Shown here one piece after another: positions 33,051-42,130 of a DNA stretch of 64,000 bases (the stretch's first letter is position 1; every line of letters starts with the position of its first letter). The stretch lies in NCBI RefSeq assembly GCF_900106665.1, contig NZ_FNNA01000003.1, positions 291,584-355,583 of the forward strand, read 5' to 3'. The translations under genes and the position numbers were made by a program. The notes under the pieces are model-generated. The model made no database searches and was not told the origin of the DNA. It saw only the letters and a program-made list of their open reading frames with translations. This stretch comes from Paracoccus sanguinis (GTDB lineage Bacteria > Pseudomonadota > Alphaproteobacteria > Rhodobacterales > Rhodobacteraceae).

Positions 33051-33084
33051 CGCGCGCCTTCGGGCGCCGCGACCCGGCTGAGGC

Positions 33085-33543
33085 TCAGCCCCGGCGGGCC
33101 GAGAGGTCGGACAGGAACGCGCCGATCCGTTCGGCGAACTTGCGGTCGAGCTGCGCCTTGCCGAGCTTGGCCGTCTGCAGCATCAGCCGCGCCCGAATCG
33201 TCTGCGGCCGCGCCTCGAGCTCGAAGATCACCCGCGATTTCGCGGGGGTGAGGGCAATGACGGTCATCTCGACCGTCAGCGAAAGCGACTCGGCGTCGCC
33301 GAGGATCACCACCTTTTCGGGGCGATCGAACTGGGCCACGCTGAGGCGCATCTCGCGCCGCTTGCCGCGCAGGTCGAAGGCCACGTCCCAGGCCATGCCG
33401 GCGCCCGGCTCGACGGCGGGGTCCAGCCGGGTGATCTCGACCCCGCGACGGGCCAGCATCCGCTCGATCCGGGGAAAGTCACTGACCGCGTCGAACAGCT
33501 GGTCGGCGGGCAGATCGGTATCCTGACGGCTCGAGAACTTCAT
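33085..33543 (-). CDS. SRPBCC family protein
   Basis: A 152-residue protein that begins MKFSSRQDTDLPADQLFDAVSDFPRIERMLARRGVEI, the usual opening of a START/Bet v1-like (SRPBCC) fold in Rhodobacterales. No catalytic residues can be assigned; members bind hydrophobic ligands or act in lipid or polyketide pathways. ATG 33543 is chosen over an in-frame TTG two codons earlier. It is convergent with pheA; a short GCGCC-TTCG-GGCGC hairpin at about 33053-33070 lies between them. Confidence 0.82.
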   Translation of the reverse strand: MKFSSRQDTDLPADQLFDAVSDFPRIERMLARRGVEITRLDPAVEPGAGMAWDVAFDLRGKRREMRLSVAQFDRPEKVVILGDAESLSLTVEMTVIALTPAKSRVIFELEARPQTIRARLMLQTAKLGKAQLDRKFAERIGAFLSDLSARRG

Positions 33544-33688
33544 GCACAACCACTCACACGCTTTCCGGCCAACTCCTACCCGCGAGGGGGTAAGCGTGCA
33601 AGCTGACCGCCCGAGCGCAGCGTCCGCCCGTGCGCTGACGCTGCCGGGGCGGGCGAAAACCGCGCGGCGGCAAGGCGTTGGTCATGCG

Positions 33689-33802
33689 ATGGGGGGAATG
33701 GTGAGAGGCTGGACAACGACCCAAGCGGGGCTCGTTACGGCTGCTTCCTTCCGGACCTGACCGGGTTGGCGAGGCGCCTGCCCGCGCCAACCTCTCGCCC
33801 CC
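33689..33802 (-). ncRNA. ffs: Bacterial small signal recognition particle RNA (4.5S)
   Basis: On the minus strand the region holds the SRP RNA apical core: GGTCAGGTCCGGAAGGAAGC, i.e. the GGAAGGAAGC asymmetric-loop/tetraloop region that Ffh binds. The ends can pair to close the hairpin: 5' GGGGGCGAGAGGTTGG with 3' CCAGCCTCTCACCATTCCCCC. Length is about 114 bases, normal for the Gram-negative short form. It works with Ffh and FtsY to target membrane proteins. The exact ends are inferred from pairing. Confidence 0.95.
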
Positions 33803-33980
33803 GACTTATGACGGGGCGCCGGGGGTTGCAAGATCCGATCCGACGTCCGGGCGTTCGCGCTCCACCCGCCTCACGCCCCCGCCCTCTCCATTGACACCGT
33901 CCCGCGCCCGGTCCACAGCACCGCCCACATAACCCGCAACCGGGCGTTCCGTGGGCGCCGAACCGACGAGGAGAGCTGTG

Positions 33981-35930
33981 ATGGCTGACCCGATTTCCCT
34001 CATCTTCCCCGATGGCTCCGTCCGCGACTACCCCGCCGGCACCACCGCCGCCGAGGTCGCGCAGTCGATCGCCCCGTCGCTCGCCAAGGCCGCGATCAGC
34101 GCCACGCTCGACGGCGCGCACATCGACCTCGCCTGGCCGATCACGCGGGGCGGGCATCTGTCGATCAACACGATGAAGGACCAGGCCGCGGCGCTCGAGC
34201 TGATCCGCCACGACTTCGCCCATGTCATGGCCCGCGCCGTGCAGGAGATCTGGCCCGACGTGAAGGTGACGATCGGCCCGGTGCGCGACGCCGGCTGGTT
34301 CTACGACTTCGACCGCGCCGAGCCCTTCACGCCCGAGGATCTCGGCCAGATCGAGACGCGGATGAAGCAGATCATCGCCGCCCGCGACCCGGTCCGCACC
34401 GAGGTCTGGGACCGCGCCCGCGCCGTGGCCCATTACGAGGCCGCCGGCGAGCCATTCAAGATCGAGTTGATCGACCGCATCCCCGAGGGCGAGGATCTGC
34501 GGATGTACTGGCACGGCGACTGGCAGGACCTCTGCCGCGGCCCGCACCTGCAATCGACGGGCCAGCTGCCCGCCGACGCGTTCCGCCTCACGCACGTCGC
34601 CGGTGCCTACTGGCTGGGCGATTCCTCGCGCCCGATGCTGCAGCGCATCTACGGCGTGGCGTTCCGCAACCGCGACGAGCTCAAGGCCCACATGACGATG
34701 CTCGAGGAGGCCGCCAAGCGCGACCACCGCAAGCTCGGCCGCGAGATGGACCTGTTCCACCTGCAGGAGGAAGCGCCGGGGCAGATCTTCTGGCACCCGA
34801 ACGGCTGGACGATCTACACGACGCTGCAGGACTACATGCGCCGCCAGCAGCGCCGCGGCGGCTATGTCGAGGTCAACACGCCCCAGGTCGTGAACCGCAA
34901 GCTGTGGGAGGCCTCGGGCCACTGGGAGAACTACCAGGAGAACATGTTCATCGTCGAAGTGGACGAGGAGCACGCCCGGGAAAAGACCGTCAACGCGCTC
35001 AAGCCGATGAACTGCCCCTGCCATGTGCAGGTCTATAACCACGGGCTGAAGTCCTACCGCGACCTGCCGCTCAGGATGGCCGAGTTCGGCTCGTGCAACC
35101 GCTACGAGCCCTCGGGCGCGCTGCACGGGATCATGCGGGTCCGCGGCTTCACCCAGGACGACGCGCATATCTTCTGCACCGAGGCGCAGATCGAGAGCGA
35201 GTCGCGCAAGTTCATCAGCTTCCTGTCGGGGATCTACGCAGACCTTGGCTTCACCGACTGGCGCATCAAGCTGTCCACCCGCCCCGACAAGCGGATCGGC
35301 ACCGAAGAGAGCTGGGACCACGCCGAGGCGGCGCTCGCCAACGCGGTGACGGCGGCCGGGCACGAGTACGAGGTGTTCCCCGGCGAGGGCGCCTTCTACG
35401 GCCCGAAGCTCGAGTTCGTGCTGACCGACGCCATCGGCCGCGACTGGCAGTGCGGGACGCTGCAGGTCGATCCGAACCTGCCCGAGCGGCTCGACGCCTA
35501 TTACATCGGCGAGGACGGCGCCAAGCACCGCCCGATCATGCTGCACCGCGCCGTGCTCGGCAGCTTCGAGCGCTTCATCGGGATGCTGATCGAGAACTTC
35601 GCCGGCAAGCTGCCGCTGTGGCTCGCGCCGCGGCAGGTGGTGGTGGCCTCGATCGTGTCGGACGCGGATGATTATGTGCGCGAGGTCGTGGCGGCCCTGA
35701 CCGCCGCGGGCGTGCGCGCCGAGGCCGACCTGCGCAACGAGAAGATCAACTACAAGGTCCGCGAGCACAGCCTCGCCAAGGTGCCGGTGATCCTCGCCGT
35801 GGGCATGAAGGAGGTCGAGAGCCGCAGCGTCTCTGCCCGCCGCCTCGACAAGCAGGGCAGCGAGAGCCTGACGCTCGAGGAGGCGGTGCAGACGCTCGCC
35901 GGGGAGGCGACGCCGCCTGACCTGCGCTGA
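33981..35930 (+). CDS. thrS: Threonyl-tRNA synthetase
   Basis: ThrS, 649 residues, charges tRNA-Thr. Domains in order: TGS (about 1-62), editing domain with [25 protein letters not shown] near residue 75 and the CRGP-containing [12 protein letters not shown], class II catalytic core with [21 protein letters not shown] (zinc Cys near residue 345), motif 2 in [18 protein letters not shown], motif 3 [16 protein letters not shown], and the C-terminal anticodon-binding domain. ATG 33981 follows GAGGAGAGCTGTG, a strong ribosome site. Single gene; no T-box is expected or seen. Confidence 0.97.
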   Translation: MADPISLIFPDGSVRDYPAGTTAAEVAQSIAPSLAKAAISATLDGAHIDLAWPITRGGHLSINTMKDQAAALELIRHDFAHVMARAVQEIWPDVKVTIGPVRDAGWFYDFDRAEPFTPEDLGQIETRMKQIIAARDPVRTEVWDRARAVAHYEAAGEPFKIELIDRIPEGEDLRMYWHGDWQDLCRGPHLQSTGQLPADAFRLTHVAGAYWLGDSSRPMLQRIYGVAFRNRDELKAHMTMLEEAAKRDHRKLGREMDLFHLQEEAPGQIFWHPNGWTIYTTLQDYMRRQQRRGGYVEVNTPQVVNRKLWEASGHWENYQENMFIVEVDEEHAREKTVNALKPMNCPCHVQVYNHGLKSYRDLPLRMAEFGSCNRYEPSGALHGIMRVRGFTQDDAHIFCTEAQIESESRKFISFLSGIYADLGFTDWRIKLSTRPDKRIGTEESWDHAEAALANAVTAAGHEYEVFPGEGAFYGPKLEFVLTDAIGRDWQCGTLQVDPNLPERLDAYYIGEDGAKHRPIMLHRAVLGSFERFIGMLIENFAGKLPLWLAPRQVVVASIVSDADDYVREVVAALTAAGVRAEADLRNEKINYKVREHSLAKVPVILAVGMKEVESRSVSARRLDKQGSESLTLEEAVQTLAGEATPPDLR

Positions 35931-36375
35931 GCGTGAGGTGGGGCTGCGGCGGCGGTCTCGTGAAGGTGTGTTAGCGTTGATCATGAAGCGCCCCCTGCCC
36001 GCCTGTGGTAGTCGTGGCGGCACCGCGGGCGCGCGCTGGAGCGCGTGTTGACGCGCCGATGCTTCGCCTGCTGACCGCAGGCCGGCGGGCGCAGAGGCAC
36101 CGGTGAGGACAGCATCGGTCAGATAGCTGTATTCGAGCCCGCCACTGATGCTTCGCCGGCTCACCGGCAAAAACCCGCCGGTCCTGCGTCGTCTTTGACG
36201 TAGCGTCAAGCAGGGTTGATTTTTCGCACTTGGCGGCGCCTTGCGAATCAGGCATCCTGACGTCTGCGTGAGCGTTACTTTCTACCGCCTCCCTTCACGG
36301 GGCAGCCGGACGTCGAAAGGGCTGCACGGCCCGCCAGGCAATCTCGCCTCGCGGGGACTTGAAGGAGAGAAGGTC
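35931..36375. other. Intergenic region upstream of the cold-shock gene
   Basis: About 445 bases between thrS and the cold-shock gene. The last 150 bases probably contain the promoter and long 5' leader of the cold-shock gene. A minus-strand open frame of 94 codons (35971-36255) has no recognisable domain and no ribosome site. Short inverted repeats occur (for example around gccggcgggcg / ccgccggtcc) but no mobile-element ends are evident. Confidence 0.4.
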
Positions 36376-36582
36376 ATGGCGACCGGTACCGTCAAATGGT
36401 TCAATGCCACCAAGGGTTATGGCTTCATCGCCCCCGATGATGGCGGCAAGGACGTGTTCGTCCACATCTCGGCTGTCGAGCGCGCCGGCCTGACCGGACT
36501 GAACGACAACCAGAAGATCGAGTATGAGCTGCAGTCGGGCCGCGACGGCCGCGCCTCGGCCTCGGACCTGCGCCTGCTCTGA
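36376..36582 (+). CDS. Cold-shock protein (CspA family)
   Basis: A 68-residue single cold-shock domain protein that binds single-stranded RNA/DNA and melts mRNA structure. It begins MATGTVKWFNATKGYGFIAPDDGGKDVFVHIS, containing RNP1 (KGYGFI) and RNP2 (DVFVHIS). GAAGGAGAG is well placed before the ATG. The preceding leader of more than 100 bases without a gene would fit post-transcriptional cold regulation, but this is inference. A terminator follows 40 bases after the stop. Confidence 0.95.
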   Translation: MATGTVKWFNATKGYGFIAPDDGGKDVFVHISAVERAGLTGLNDNQKIEYELQSGRDGRASASDLRLL

Positions 36583-36621
36583 TCTTCAGTGACCCGCAGC
36601 CCTCTGGCCGCCGAGCGACGT

Positions 36622-36650
36622 CGGCCTGCCCATTCGGGCGGGCCGTTTTT
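36622..36650 (+). terminator. Rho-independent terminator of the cold-shock gene
   Basis: Ten-pair stem CGGCCTGCCC / GGGCGGGCCG (one T-G wobble) with loop ATTC, directly followed by TTTTTG on the plus strand. Confidence 0.88.
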
Positions 36651-37027
36651 GTATTTCGCGGGACCTTGAGGCAAATTTGCCGACCATCTCTGCGACGGTG
36701 CGTTCGAGCCGACCCGTTTTGATGGGCGGGGGTGGCTGGGTCGGACTTTACCAATTCATAGCCGTTCAGCCACCTGCAGCCCCGAGCACGCTCGGACGGA
36801 GTATGGGGCACGAGCAGGACCTCAGAGCATCGTGATAGTTGCTGCCTTAGGCGGGACGAGGTCGGTCAGCCTCTCAGGATGGGGCCTTGTCTACGCTCTT
36901 GGCGGCGTCTGCAGCCTCAAGCACGCTGACGAAAGCGCGGTATGAGCGCCGTGAGGATTTTCTTTCCAGCCCCCTTGCGCTCCCCTCCACACCCCTCTAA
37001 ATCCCGCCCTCACCACCCAGAAAGCGC
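36651..37027. other. Gene-free region upstream of tRNA-Ser
   Basis: A 377-base stretch between the cold-shock terminator and the tRNA. No coding sequence, repeat or operator is supported. The tRNA promoter should lie in the last 100 bases. Confidence 0.4.
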
Positions 37028-37117
37028 GGAGAGGTGCCGGAGTGGTCGAACGGGGCGGTCTCGAAAACCGTTGAGCCTGCAAGGGTTCCGTGGGTTCGAA
37101 TCCCACCCTCTCCGCCA
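37028..37117 (+). tRNA. tRNA-Ser (anticodon CGA)
   Basis: A full class II tRNA. The acceptor stem is GGAGAGG / CCTCTCC with discriminator G and encoded CCA (37115-37117). The anticodon loop CTCGAAA (37060-37066) gives CGA, reading UCG. The long variable arm typical of serine tRNA and the T-loop GGGTTCGAATCCC are present. Just downstream the DNA changes in base composition and gene content, so this tRNA is a likely integration site for the accessory region. Confidence 0.95.
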
Positions 37118-37488
37118 TTTCTCATCTTACCCGTTGGCAGTAGATGCCAGACAGCGACATTAGGCGCTGAGATTCCATGCCTATCCCACCTTGCTGCTGC
37201 CTCTCGGCTTCGTCGATTACTGTCGGTTCTACTCAATTTGCGGTATGACGAGGTGTAGGGTTATGCCGATCCGCAGCGGCAAATTTCCCTAGCGCATTGC
37301 CCACTTACCTTGTACGGATACTGGTCCCCGGGCGGCGTGGCGGCGGTGACGGCCTGTACCTTAGAGTCGATCTGGGCTGAGCGCGGAGCTCAATCGTGCG
37401 CGTGACTGTCCAGCGACAGCGCAATCGCGACGACAAACCGCTGAGGAACGACTTCGCCCTTGGCAGTCCCGGACATCGTACGCCGAAT
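37118..37488. other. Gene-free region downstream of tRNA-Ser
   Basis: A 371-base stretch between the tRNA and the end of the HAD-PRTase gene. It is visibly richer in A and T than the core genome. No integrase gene, direct repeat of the tRNA 3' end or intact gene could be found here. Confidence 0.35.
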
Positions 37489-38787
37489 TTAGCTCCAGAG
37501 AGCGCTCGAATACGAGCGGCGAGCGCCCGACCTGCGGCTGCGATTGATCGAATGCCAGACAGGCGGAACGCAATTGTAGAACGGCGCCCCATCGCGTTTT
37601 CGATACTTGATCCGCGCAGTCTTCCCGCATCGCGGGCAAATCTTCTCTATCGGTACTTCTTCGGTCAAATAGAAGAGGGCCACAAAGAGGATATTCTTCA
37701 CACCTGCCTTAAGGAGCATGTCGACATGCGACATCGCCGTTGCCCCCGTGGTGTATTGGTCGTCGACGACAATGACGTTCTTCCCCTCGAGGTCCAGATC
37801 GCTTTCTAGGCGCACGAAGCGTTTGATGAAGCCCATTCGACCCGCACGCTTTTTTTCCTGTGGAATACTGCCTGTCACGTCCGGCGACCAAACGAAAAGC
37901 TCTTCCTTCGGCAGGGCTACCTCGAGCGCATGAAGAAGTTTCGCCATCTTTCGCGGGGGCTTTGTCGTTGCCTTGTCAGCAACACAGGTGATCATGTCCC
38001 AGCGGATGAAGTCATGTGCCATAACTTCATCATGCAGGTACCGGCTCACATCGCGCGCGACCCCCGCAAGGAAGGCCTCGGTACGATCCTCGCTTCCGAA
38101 CTTGTAGTACCTGCCGATTGCCCCATAGGCATCGCACGGCCCTTGTTGCTGTCGGCCGAGGCCGCGAATGAGCGTGTGGCCGTCGTTGAGATTTCTGCCG
38201 TTGAACATGCGAGCGGCAGCTGTACCCATCCGGTCTTCAAGAACCAGGCGATGCTTGGCAGGCATCTCGATGACGCCGAGAAGCTCATCGAAGGATCGGC
38301 AATTGTACGTCGCACCTTCCATGCAACGGCGTGCCCAACTTGCCTCCTCGTTGTAGTAGGGGTCATGAGGAACGTCATCCGTGCTCCGAAAAAGCAAAGC
38401 AGACGGGATCGCCAGTCCACGCGCCAACTGAATATCGAGGCGGGTATCTCCGACGAGCAAGAACTCTTCTGCGACCGAGCGAGATGGAAAGCCAAATTTG
38501 CTTTCGAGATAAGCTCTTAATTTCGCGGTGTTAGGTTTATCGGCGAGTGCCAGCCACGGCGTGCCGAAAATTTTCTCCGAGACTGCGCCGACATAAGCGC
38601 CATGGGAATCCGATACGATCGTCACCGAGTGCCCGCGACTCTTCACGGCCTCAATAAATTCCCGAGCCCCTGCAACGACTGGAATATCGTTCAGGGAAAA
38701 GCTTCGATCACGGCCATACTTGATGCCGTCGTACCTGCTTGCATTCGTGTCGACGAGCGTCCCGTCCAGATCCAAAAGTATGTTCAA
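37489..38787 (-). CDS. HAD-like hydrolase fused to a ComF-like phosphoribosyltransferase
   Basis: A 432-residue two-enzyme fusion. Residues 1-175 are a HAD phosphatase: motif I LLDLDGTLVDT, motif II TIVSDS near 57, lysine in ADKPNTAKL and motif III LLVGDTRLDIQLARG near 111. Residues about 235-375 are a type I phosphoribosyltransferase with the PRPP-binding loop VIVVDDQYTTGATAM near 338-352. A zinc-knuckle-like CPRCG (384-388) with a further Cys at 406 follows, as in ComF relatives. The start is TTG (38787); an in-frame stop lies two codons upstream. Base use is unlike the core genes. The substrate is unknown; a nucleotide-metabolite or stress/defence role is possible. Confidence 0.8.
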   Translation of the reverse strand: MNILLDLDGTLVDTNASRYDGIKYGRDRSFSLNDIPVVAGAREFIEAVKSRGHSVTIVSDSHGAYVGAVSEKIFGTPWLALADKPNTAKLRAYLESKFGFPSRSVAEEFLLVGDTRLDIQLARGLAIPSALLFRSTDDVPHDPYYNEEASWARRCMEGATYNCRSFDELLGVIEMPAKHRLVLEDRMGTAAARMFNGRNLNDGHTLIRGLGRQQQGPCDAYGAIGRYYKFGSEDRTEAFLAGVARDVSRYLHDEVMAHDFIRWDMITCVADKATTKPPRKMAKLLHALEVALPKEELFVWSPDVTGSIPQEKKRAGRMGFIKRFVRLESDLDLEGKNVIVVDDQYTTGATAMSHVDMLLKAGVKNILFVALFYLTEEVPIEKICPRCGKTARIKYRKRDGAPFYNCVPPVWHSINRSRRSGARRSYSSALWS

Positions 38788-38889
38788 AGGTCAGTCCAAC
38801 GCCCCACCAGTCGTTGATGAACCCCACGGTACGCCCTGGTTCACCTTAGGGCTTGAAGCTGGACCTTCGTTCTGCATCTTGTTGATACT

Positions 38890-39780
38890 GTGAAAATTCT
38901 TTGGCGGCCGGGAGCGCAAGACTTGTACAAAAGATTGGCTGCGGGCCACGCTACGAAGTTCATCCAGGAACGTCCAGACCTGAGCGTGATAACAGACTGG
39001 TTGAACTCGCCGCGGCGCAAGGCCGCACTGTGCGCCTTTCATGAATCCGTTCCTTCCAAGAAGCCCGGCCGCGTGATCGAGCGCGTATCCAAGAATGTGC
39101 GCCCTGCGTTTGGCGGCGTCCATTTGGCCCAATGGGACAAGGTCATGAAGGCTGTGTTCGCCGTGCGGATGGCGTCTGCCTGTGAAACAGATGTCCTTGC
39201 GATGACCGGCGACGAACAGAAGGCCTTTTCTGAGCGATCGGTCATTCTTGCCGATCTTTTGTGCATCGCGCGCACCGGACAGAGTAATTCGCACATCAAT
39301 ATCGCCGCCAATATCTCGCACCATGCCATTTCCAGATTAATGGAGCGCGGCGCTTCGACCCCCGAGACACTGAATGCCGATGTTCTCCAGATCCTTCAGA
39401 AGGCGCGCTCCCTTCGAAACATGTTGACTTCAGGCTTCGAGCACAACCTGACCAAGCTGCAGGACGGCACGACGTACGACATGCTCATTCCTCACGGTGA
39501 CGGGGCACTGGTCTTGCGAACGCTGCGCGTGAATGCTGCGGCCAAGTCATTCTTTCCAGATCCCATGCCAGTCTTTTCGATCCGGACATACTTGGAAAGA
39601 TCAATGCTGGGATCGCGCGATCTTGAACGCATGGCAGGGTTCCGCATCTCCCGCGATGCAACGGTTTCGGTAGAGGACTCGCGGCACATCCTTGCATGGC
39701 TTCAGGGGAATGCCGAGGAGACAGATCCGCGGCGAAGGCTCGTGATCTCTCAGGAACCTGGTGAGCGCTCGCCGCAATAG
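38890..39780 (+). CDS. Uncharacterised protein divergent from the HAD-PRTase gene
   Basis: A 296-residue protein that I do not recognise. It starts with GTG (38890), 102 bases from the TTG start of the divergent HAD-PRTase gene. There is no signal peptide or membrane segment. Features: a basic N-terminal half (DLYKRLAAGHATKFIQERPDL, LNSPRRKAALCAFHES), a histidine-containing segment NISHHAISRLMERGAS near residue 144 and a beta-rich C-terminal half. The HHAISRLMERG segment resembles a motif seen in uncharacterised phage/plasmid proteins, but no function follows from that. Composition is AT-richer than the core, pointing to transfer. Confidence 0.6.
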   Translation: MKILWRPGAQDLYKRLAAGHATKFIQERPDLSVITDWLNSPRRKAALCAFHESVPSKKPGRVIERVSKNVRPAFGGVHLAQWDKVMKAVFAVRMASACETDVLAMTGDEQKAFSERSVILADLLCIARTGQSNSHINIAANISHHAISRLMERGASTPETLNADVLQILQKARSLRNMLTSGFEHNLTKLQDGTTYDMLIPHGDGALVLRTLRVNAAAKSFFPDPMPVFSIRTYLERSMLGSRDLERMAGFRISRDATVSVEDSRHILAWLQGNAEETDPRRRLVISQEPGERSPQ

Positions 39781-40425
39781 TCACCCCTGATCTCTCGAGA
39801 GGCCCTTCCACACCGGTTGCCAGCTGCTCTTCTCAATCTCTACTTTTCCCCGCAGGCTTCGCGCAAAACTCCCAATACATGCCAACGACCACGCCCGGTT
39901 CGTTGCTCCGTCTCCGTCGAAACAAGCCGGAACCAGCGAAACGCGGGCGCGACGCGCCCCCGCCAGTTCATTGAAATGTATGGTGATTTTTTACCCGTCT
40001 CGAGCGCGAGGGGCGGGTGGAGAGACGGTGGGCGTTCGGAGACTATCTCGCGCAGCTGGCGCGTCTCCGAAGGGCGGATGGCTCCTGCAACCCCCTCTGG
40101 CACATACAAAAAAAGGCCCCGCGAGGGACCTATTTTCGGCGTTTAAATCATGCAAGTGGCGGAGGGGATGGGCCTGCCGTCGAACCTTCTCTGCCCTTTA
40201 ACACGTTGATTCATTAGTGCGAATTCCAGGCGATCTCCTTCAGATTGTGCTTTGACGTCGATGGGCCCCGCTTCCACAACGAATGACGCGCAAGCGCGAG
40301 AGTTCCCCGGCTTCGACCTCCTTCCCCTCGCGGGACGGTGGCGTTACGGCTCTCGGGCGAGGTCTTGAAGTAGCGGAAGGGCGATCGCTGAGTCATGGCG
40401 ACCGGCTACGGGGCTAGTTGCACCC
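39781..40425. other. Long non-coding stretch with terminator and tRNA-like fragment
   Basis: A 645-base stretch without a supportable gene. It contains a minus-strand terminator at 40108-40130 and, read on the minus strand, a fragment at 40157-40186 ending TCCCCTCCGCCA that resembles a tRNA-Ser 3' end but does not fold as one. A GC-rich inverted repeat with arms near gagacg...cgtctc (about 40020-40070) is also present. It may be scar tissue from element insertion. Confidence 0.4.
40108..40130 (-). terminator. Orphan rho-independent terminator
   Basis: On the minus strand GGTCCC-TCGC-GGGGCC (one G-U pair) is followed by TTTTTTT. No gene or RNA that would end here could be identified on the minus strand immediately upstream (40131-40425). 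Confidence 0.6.
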
Positions 40426-41874
40426 GTGGCAACCGGGTTCCCTTTTACAGGTCCGCAGGCAGCCTTCCGCCGATTTGTGCGTCTTCGGCTCTTGTCGGCT
40501 GACCGGAAGGACGTGGGTGGTTGCGAGGCGAGCGCCTCCCAACTAAGCGGACACGCGGACGGCGGGCAAGGCCGCGTCAACGTGGGACGACGACATTTGA
40601 CCCTTCGACCAATCCGAGGACTACGCACGCTTGTGGGTTGCGTCCTTCCGGAGCGAAGATTGTTCATCCGGTCCGGCGACCATGTCCGGTTCGTTCGCCT
40701 GAGCCCCGGAAGGCAGGCCCTCGCCTGGGCTGGTGGAGCGTTTCTGGTGGCGTGGTGCCTGACGGTCACGTCAGTCCTGATCATGAACTCCATCGACTTC
40801 CTAACCATGCGCGAGCAGGCCAAGCGAGAGCAGGCGCTCTTTGAGGACCGCGCTCTCGCACTCGGCGGGGAGCGCGACCAGCAGGCGATGGAAGCACTCG
40901 CGGCCCAAGAGCGGTTTGCAGCCGCCACGGTGCAGATGTCGTCGATGCAGAGCGACCTGCTTGCGCTCGAGACCCGCCGCCGCGAGATGGAGAGCGAGTT
41001 GCAGGCGGCCCAGGCCACTCTGCGCCGTACGATGGACGCGCGCGCTGCCGCAGTGTCTGCGTCGCAGGACCCGAGATCTGAGGAACTCGCCGCCACACTC
41101 GACCTACTGACCCTCGCCCTGACCGAAACGGTGGTCGAGCGTGATCAGGCCGCCACCAAGGCCAAGGAGGCCGTTCTTCTTGCCGGCGAGCTGGAGTTCG
41201 ATCTGCGGCTGAGAAAATCCGAGAGTAATCGAATCCTGCTGCAGATCGAGGAGGCTCTGATCGCCTCGGTGGAGCCGCTCGACGAGGTGCTCCGTGAGGC
41301 CGGACTGGACTCTGAGGCGGTACTCGCATCCGCTGGCGATGGTCACTCAGCCCCGAAGGAAGCCTTGGTTCCCCTTGCGGTCTCCACGAGGGGAATAGCC
41401 TCGCTGGATGACGAGACCGTGCGCGCGAACCGCATTCTCGAGCGGCTCGACGAGCTCAGCCACTATCGCTTGGCCCTTGAATCGCTGCCGCTCGCCATGC
41501 CGGTCCAGGACGCCTTCCGGTACACCTCGCCCTTTGGCCGGCGCTGGGGGCAAATGCACAAAGGGGTCGACATGGCAGGGCCTGTCGGCACCCCCGTCTA
41601 CGCCACGGCCGACGGGGTCGTCACCTTCGCCGGCTGGCAGAACGGCTACGGGCGGATCATCATCGTTCGCCACCCCTTCGGTCTGGAGACCCGCTACCCG
41701 CACCTCAACGCCATCCGCGTCGAGGTGGGCCAGGAAGTTGCGCGCGGCGAGCGGGTCGGCGACATGGGTAACTCGGGCCGCTCCACGGGATCCCACCTCC
41801 ACTACGAGGTGCGCGTGAACGGTGAAGCGGTCGATCCGATGGGCTACATTCGCGCCGGCCGGGACCTCCTCTGA
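40426..41874 (+). CDS. M23 family metallopeptidase with coiled coil (peptidoglycan hydrolase or NlpD/MepM-like)
   Basis: The C-terminal 130 residues are an M23 (LytM) domain: RRWGQMHKGVDMAGPVGTPVYATADGVVTFAG holds the first zinc His/Asp, and GRSTGSHLHYEVRVNGEAVDPMGYI holds the HLHYEV zinc motif, so it looks active. Before it come one membrane segment (about residues 96-118, preceded by LPERRLFIRSGDHVRFVRL) and a long coiled coil (about 125-290). The 5' end is uncertain: the open frame begins with GTG at 40426, but the conserved part begins near residue 70 (an in-frame GTG at 40633), so the first 69 residues may be untranslated. It cleaves cell-wall peptides or activates amidases. Confidence 0.82.
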   Translation: MATGFPFTGPQAAFRRFVRLRLLSADRKDVGGCEASASQLSGHADGGQGRVNVGRRHLTLRPIRGLRTLVGCVLPERRLFIRSGDHVRFVRLSPGRQALAWAGGAFLVAWCLTVTSVLIMNSIDFLTMREQAKREQALFEDRALALGGERDQQAMEALAAQERFAAATVQMSSMQSDLLALETRRREMESELQAAQATLRRTMDARAAAVSASQDPRSEELAATLDLLTLALTETVVERDQAATKAKEAVLLAGELEFDLRLRKSESNRILLQIEEALIASVEPLDEVLREAGLDSEAVLASAGDGHSAPKEALVPLAVSTRGIASLDDETVRANRILERLDELSHYRLALESLPLAMPVQDAFRYTSPFGRRWGQMHKGVDMAGPVGTPVYATADGVVTFAGWQNGYGRIIIVRHPFGLETRYPHLNAIRVEVGQEVARGERVGDMGNSGRSTGSHLHYEVRVNGEAVDPMGYIRAGRDLL

Positions 41875-42004
41875 GCGCGCCCGCGCGCGCCGGTAGCCGG
41901 GCTCTTGCTACGTCAGTGAGGCGAAGGGGCGTCGAACTGCACGTAGAGGTGCTCGACGATCTCGAACTGAAGGTCATGGAACTTGCTTGGGCCCGGTTCG
42001 CGGC

Positions 42005-42130
42005 ATGACGCGGGAACTGCACTGCCTGCAGTACGGCGAGCCCGAAATCCAGTACGAGATTGTCCGCCGCCCGAGGAAGACACTGGAGATCGCTGGTGAG
42101 CCTGCTGCGACAACGTCGATCCGATCATGA
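42005..42130 (+). pseudogene. N-terminal fragment of an M48/YgjP-like (DUF45) metal-dependent hydrolase
   Basis: Forty-one codons. The first 29 residues, MTRELHCLQYGEPEIQYEIV followed by RRPRKTLEI, match the start of DUF45/M48 (YgjP-like) hydrolases common in alphaproteobacteria. After TLEI the similarity stops at a junction near 42092, and the frame continues for 12 residues through the antisense strand of the neighbouring CDF relic before a stop. The HExxH zinc site of the family is missing, so it is not functional. Confidence 0.6.

Noticed and set aside
33735..36209. Open frame of 824 codons on the minus strand
   Set aside because: Antisense to thrS and overlapping the SRP RNA; shadow of a strongly coding strand.
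35971..36255. 94-codon minus-strand frame that might be a transposase fragment
   Set aside because: No catalytic motif, no ribosome site and no terminal inverted repeats or target duplication could be found around it.
36891..37236. Minus-strand protein beginning MAERVGFEPTEP and a similar neighbour with GGIRTHGTLAGS
   Set aside because: These are the familiar spurious translations of the complement of a serine tRNA gene, here the tRNA at 37028-37117.
40157..40186. Possible complete tRNA on the minus strand
   Set aside because: Only a CCTCCGCCA-like end and a TTCGA are present; T-stem, anticodon arm and matching acceptor strand do not form.
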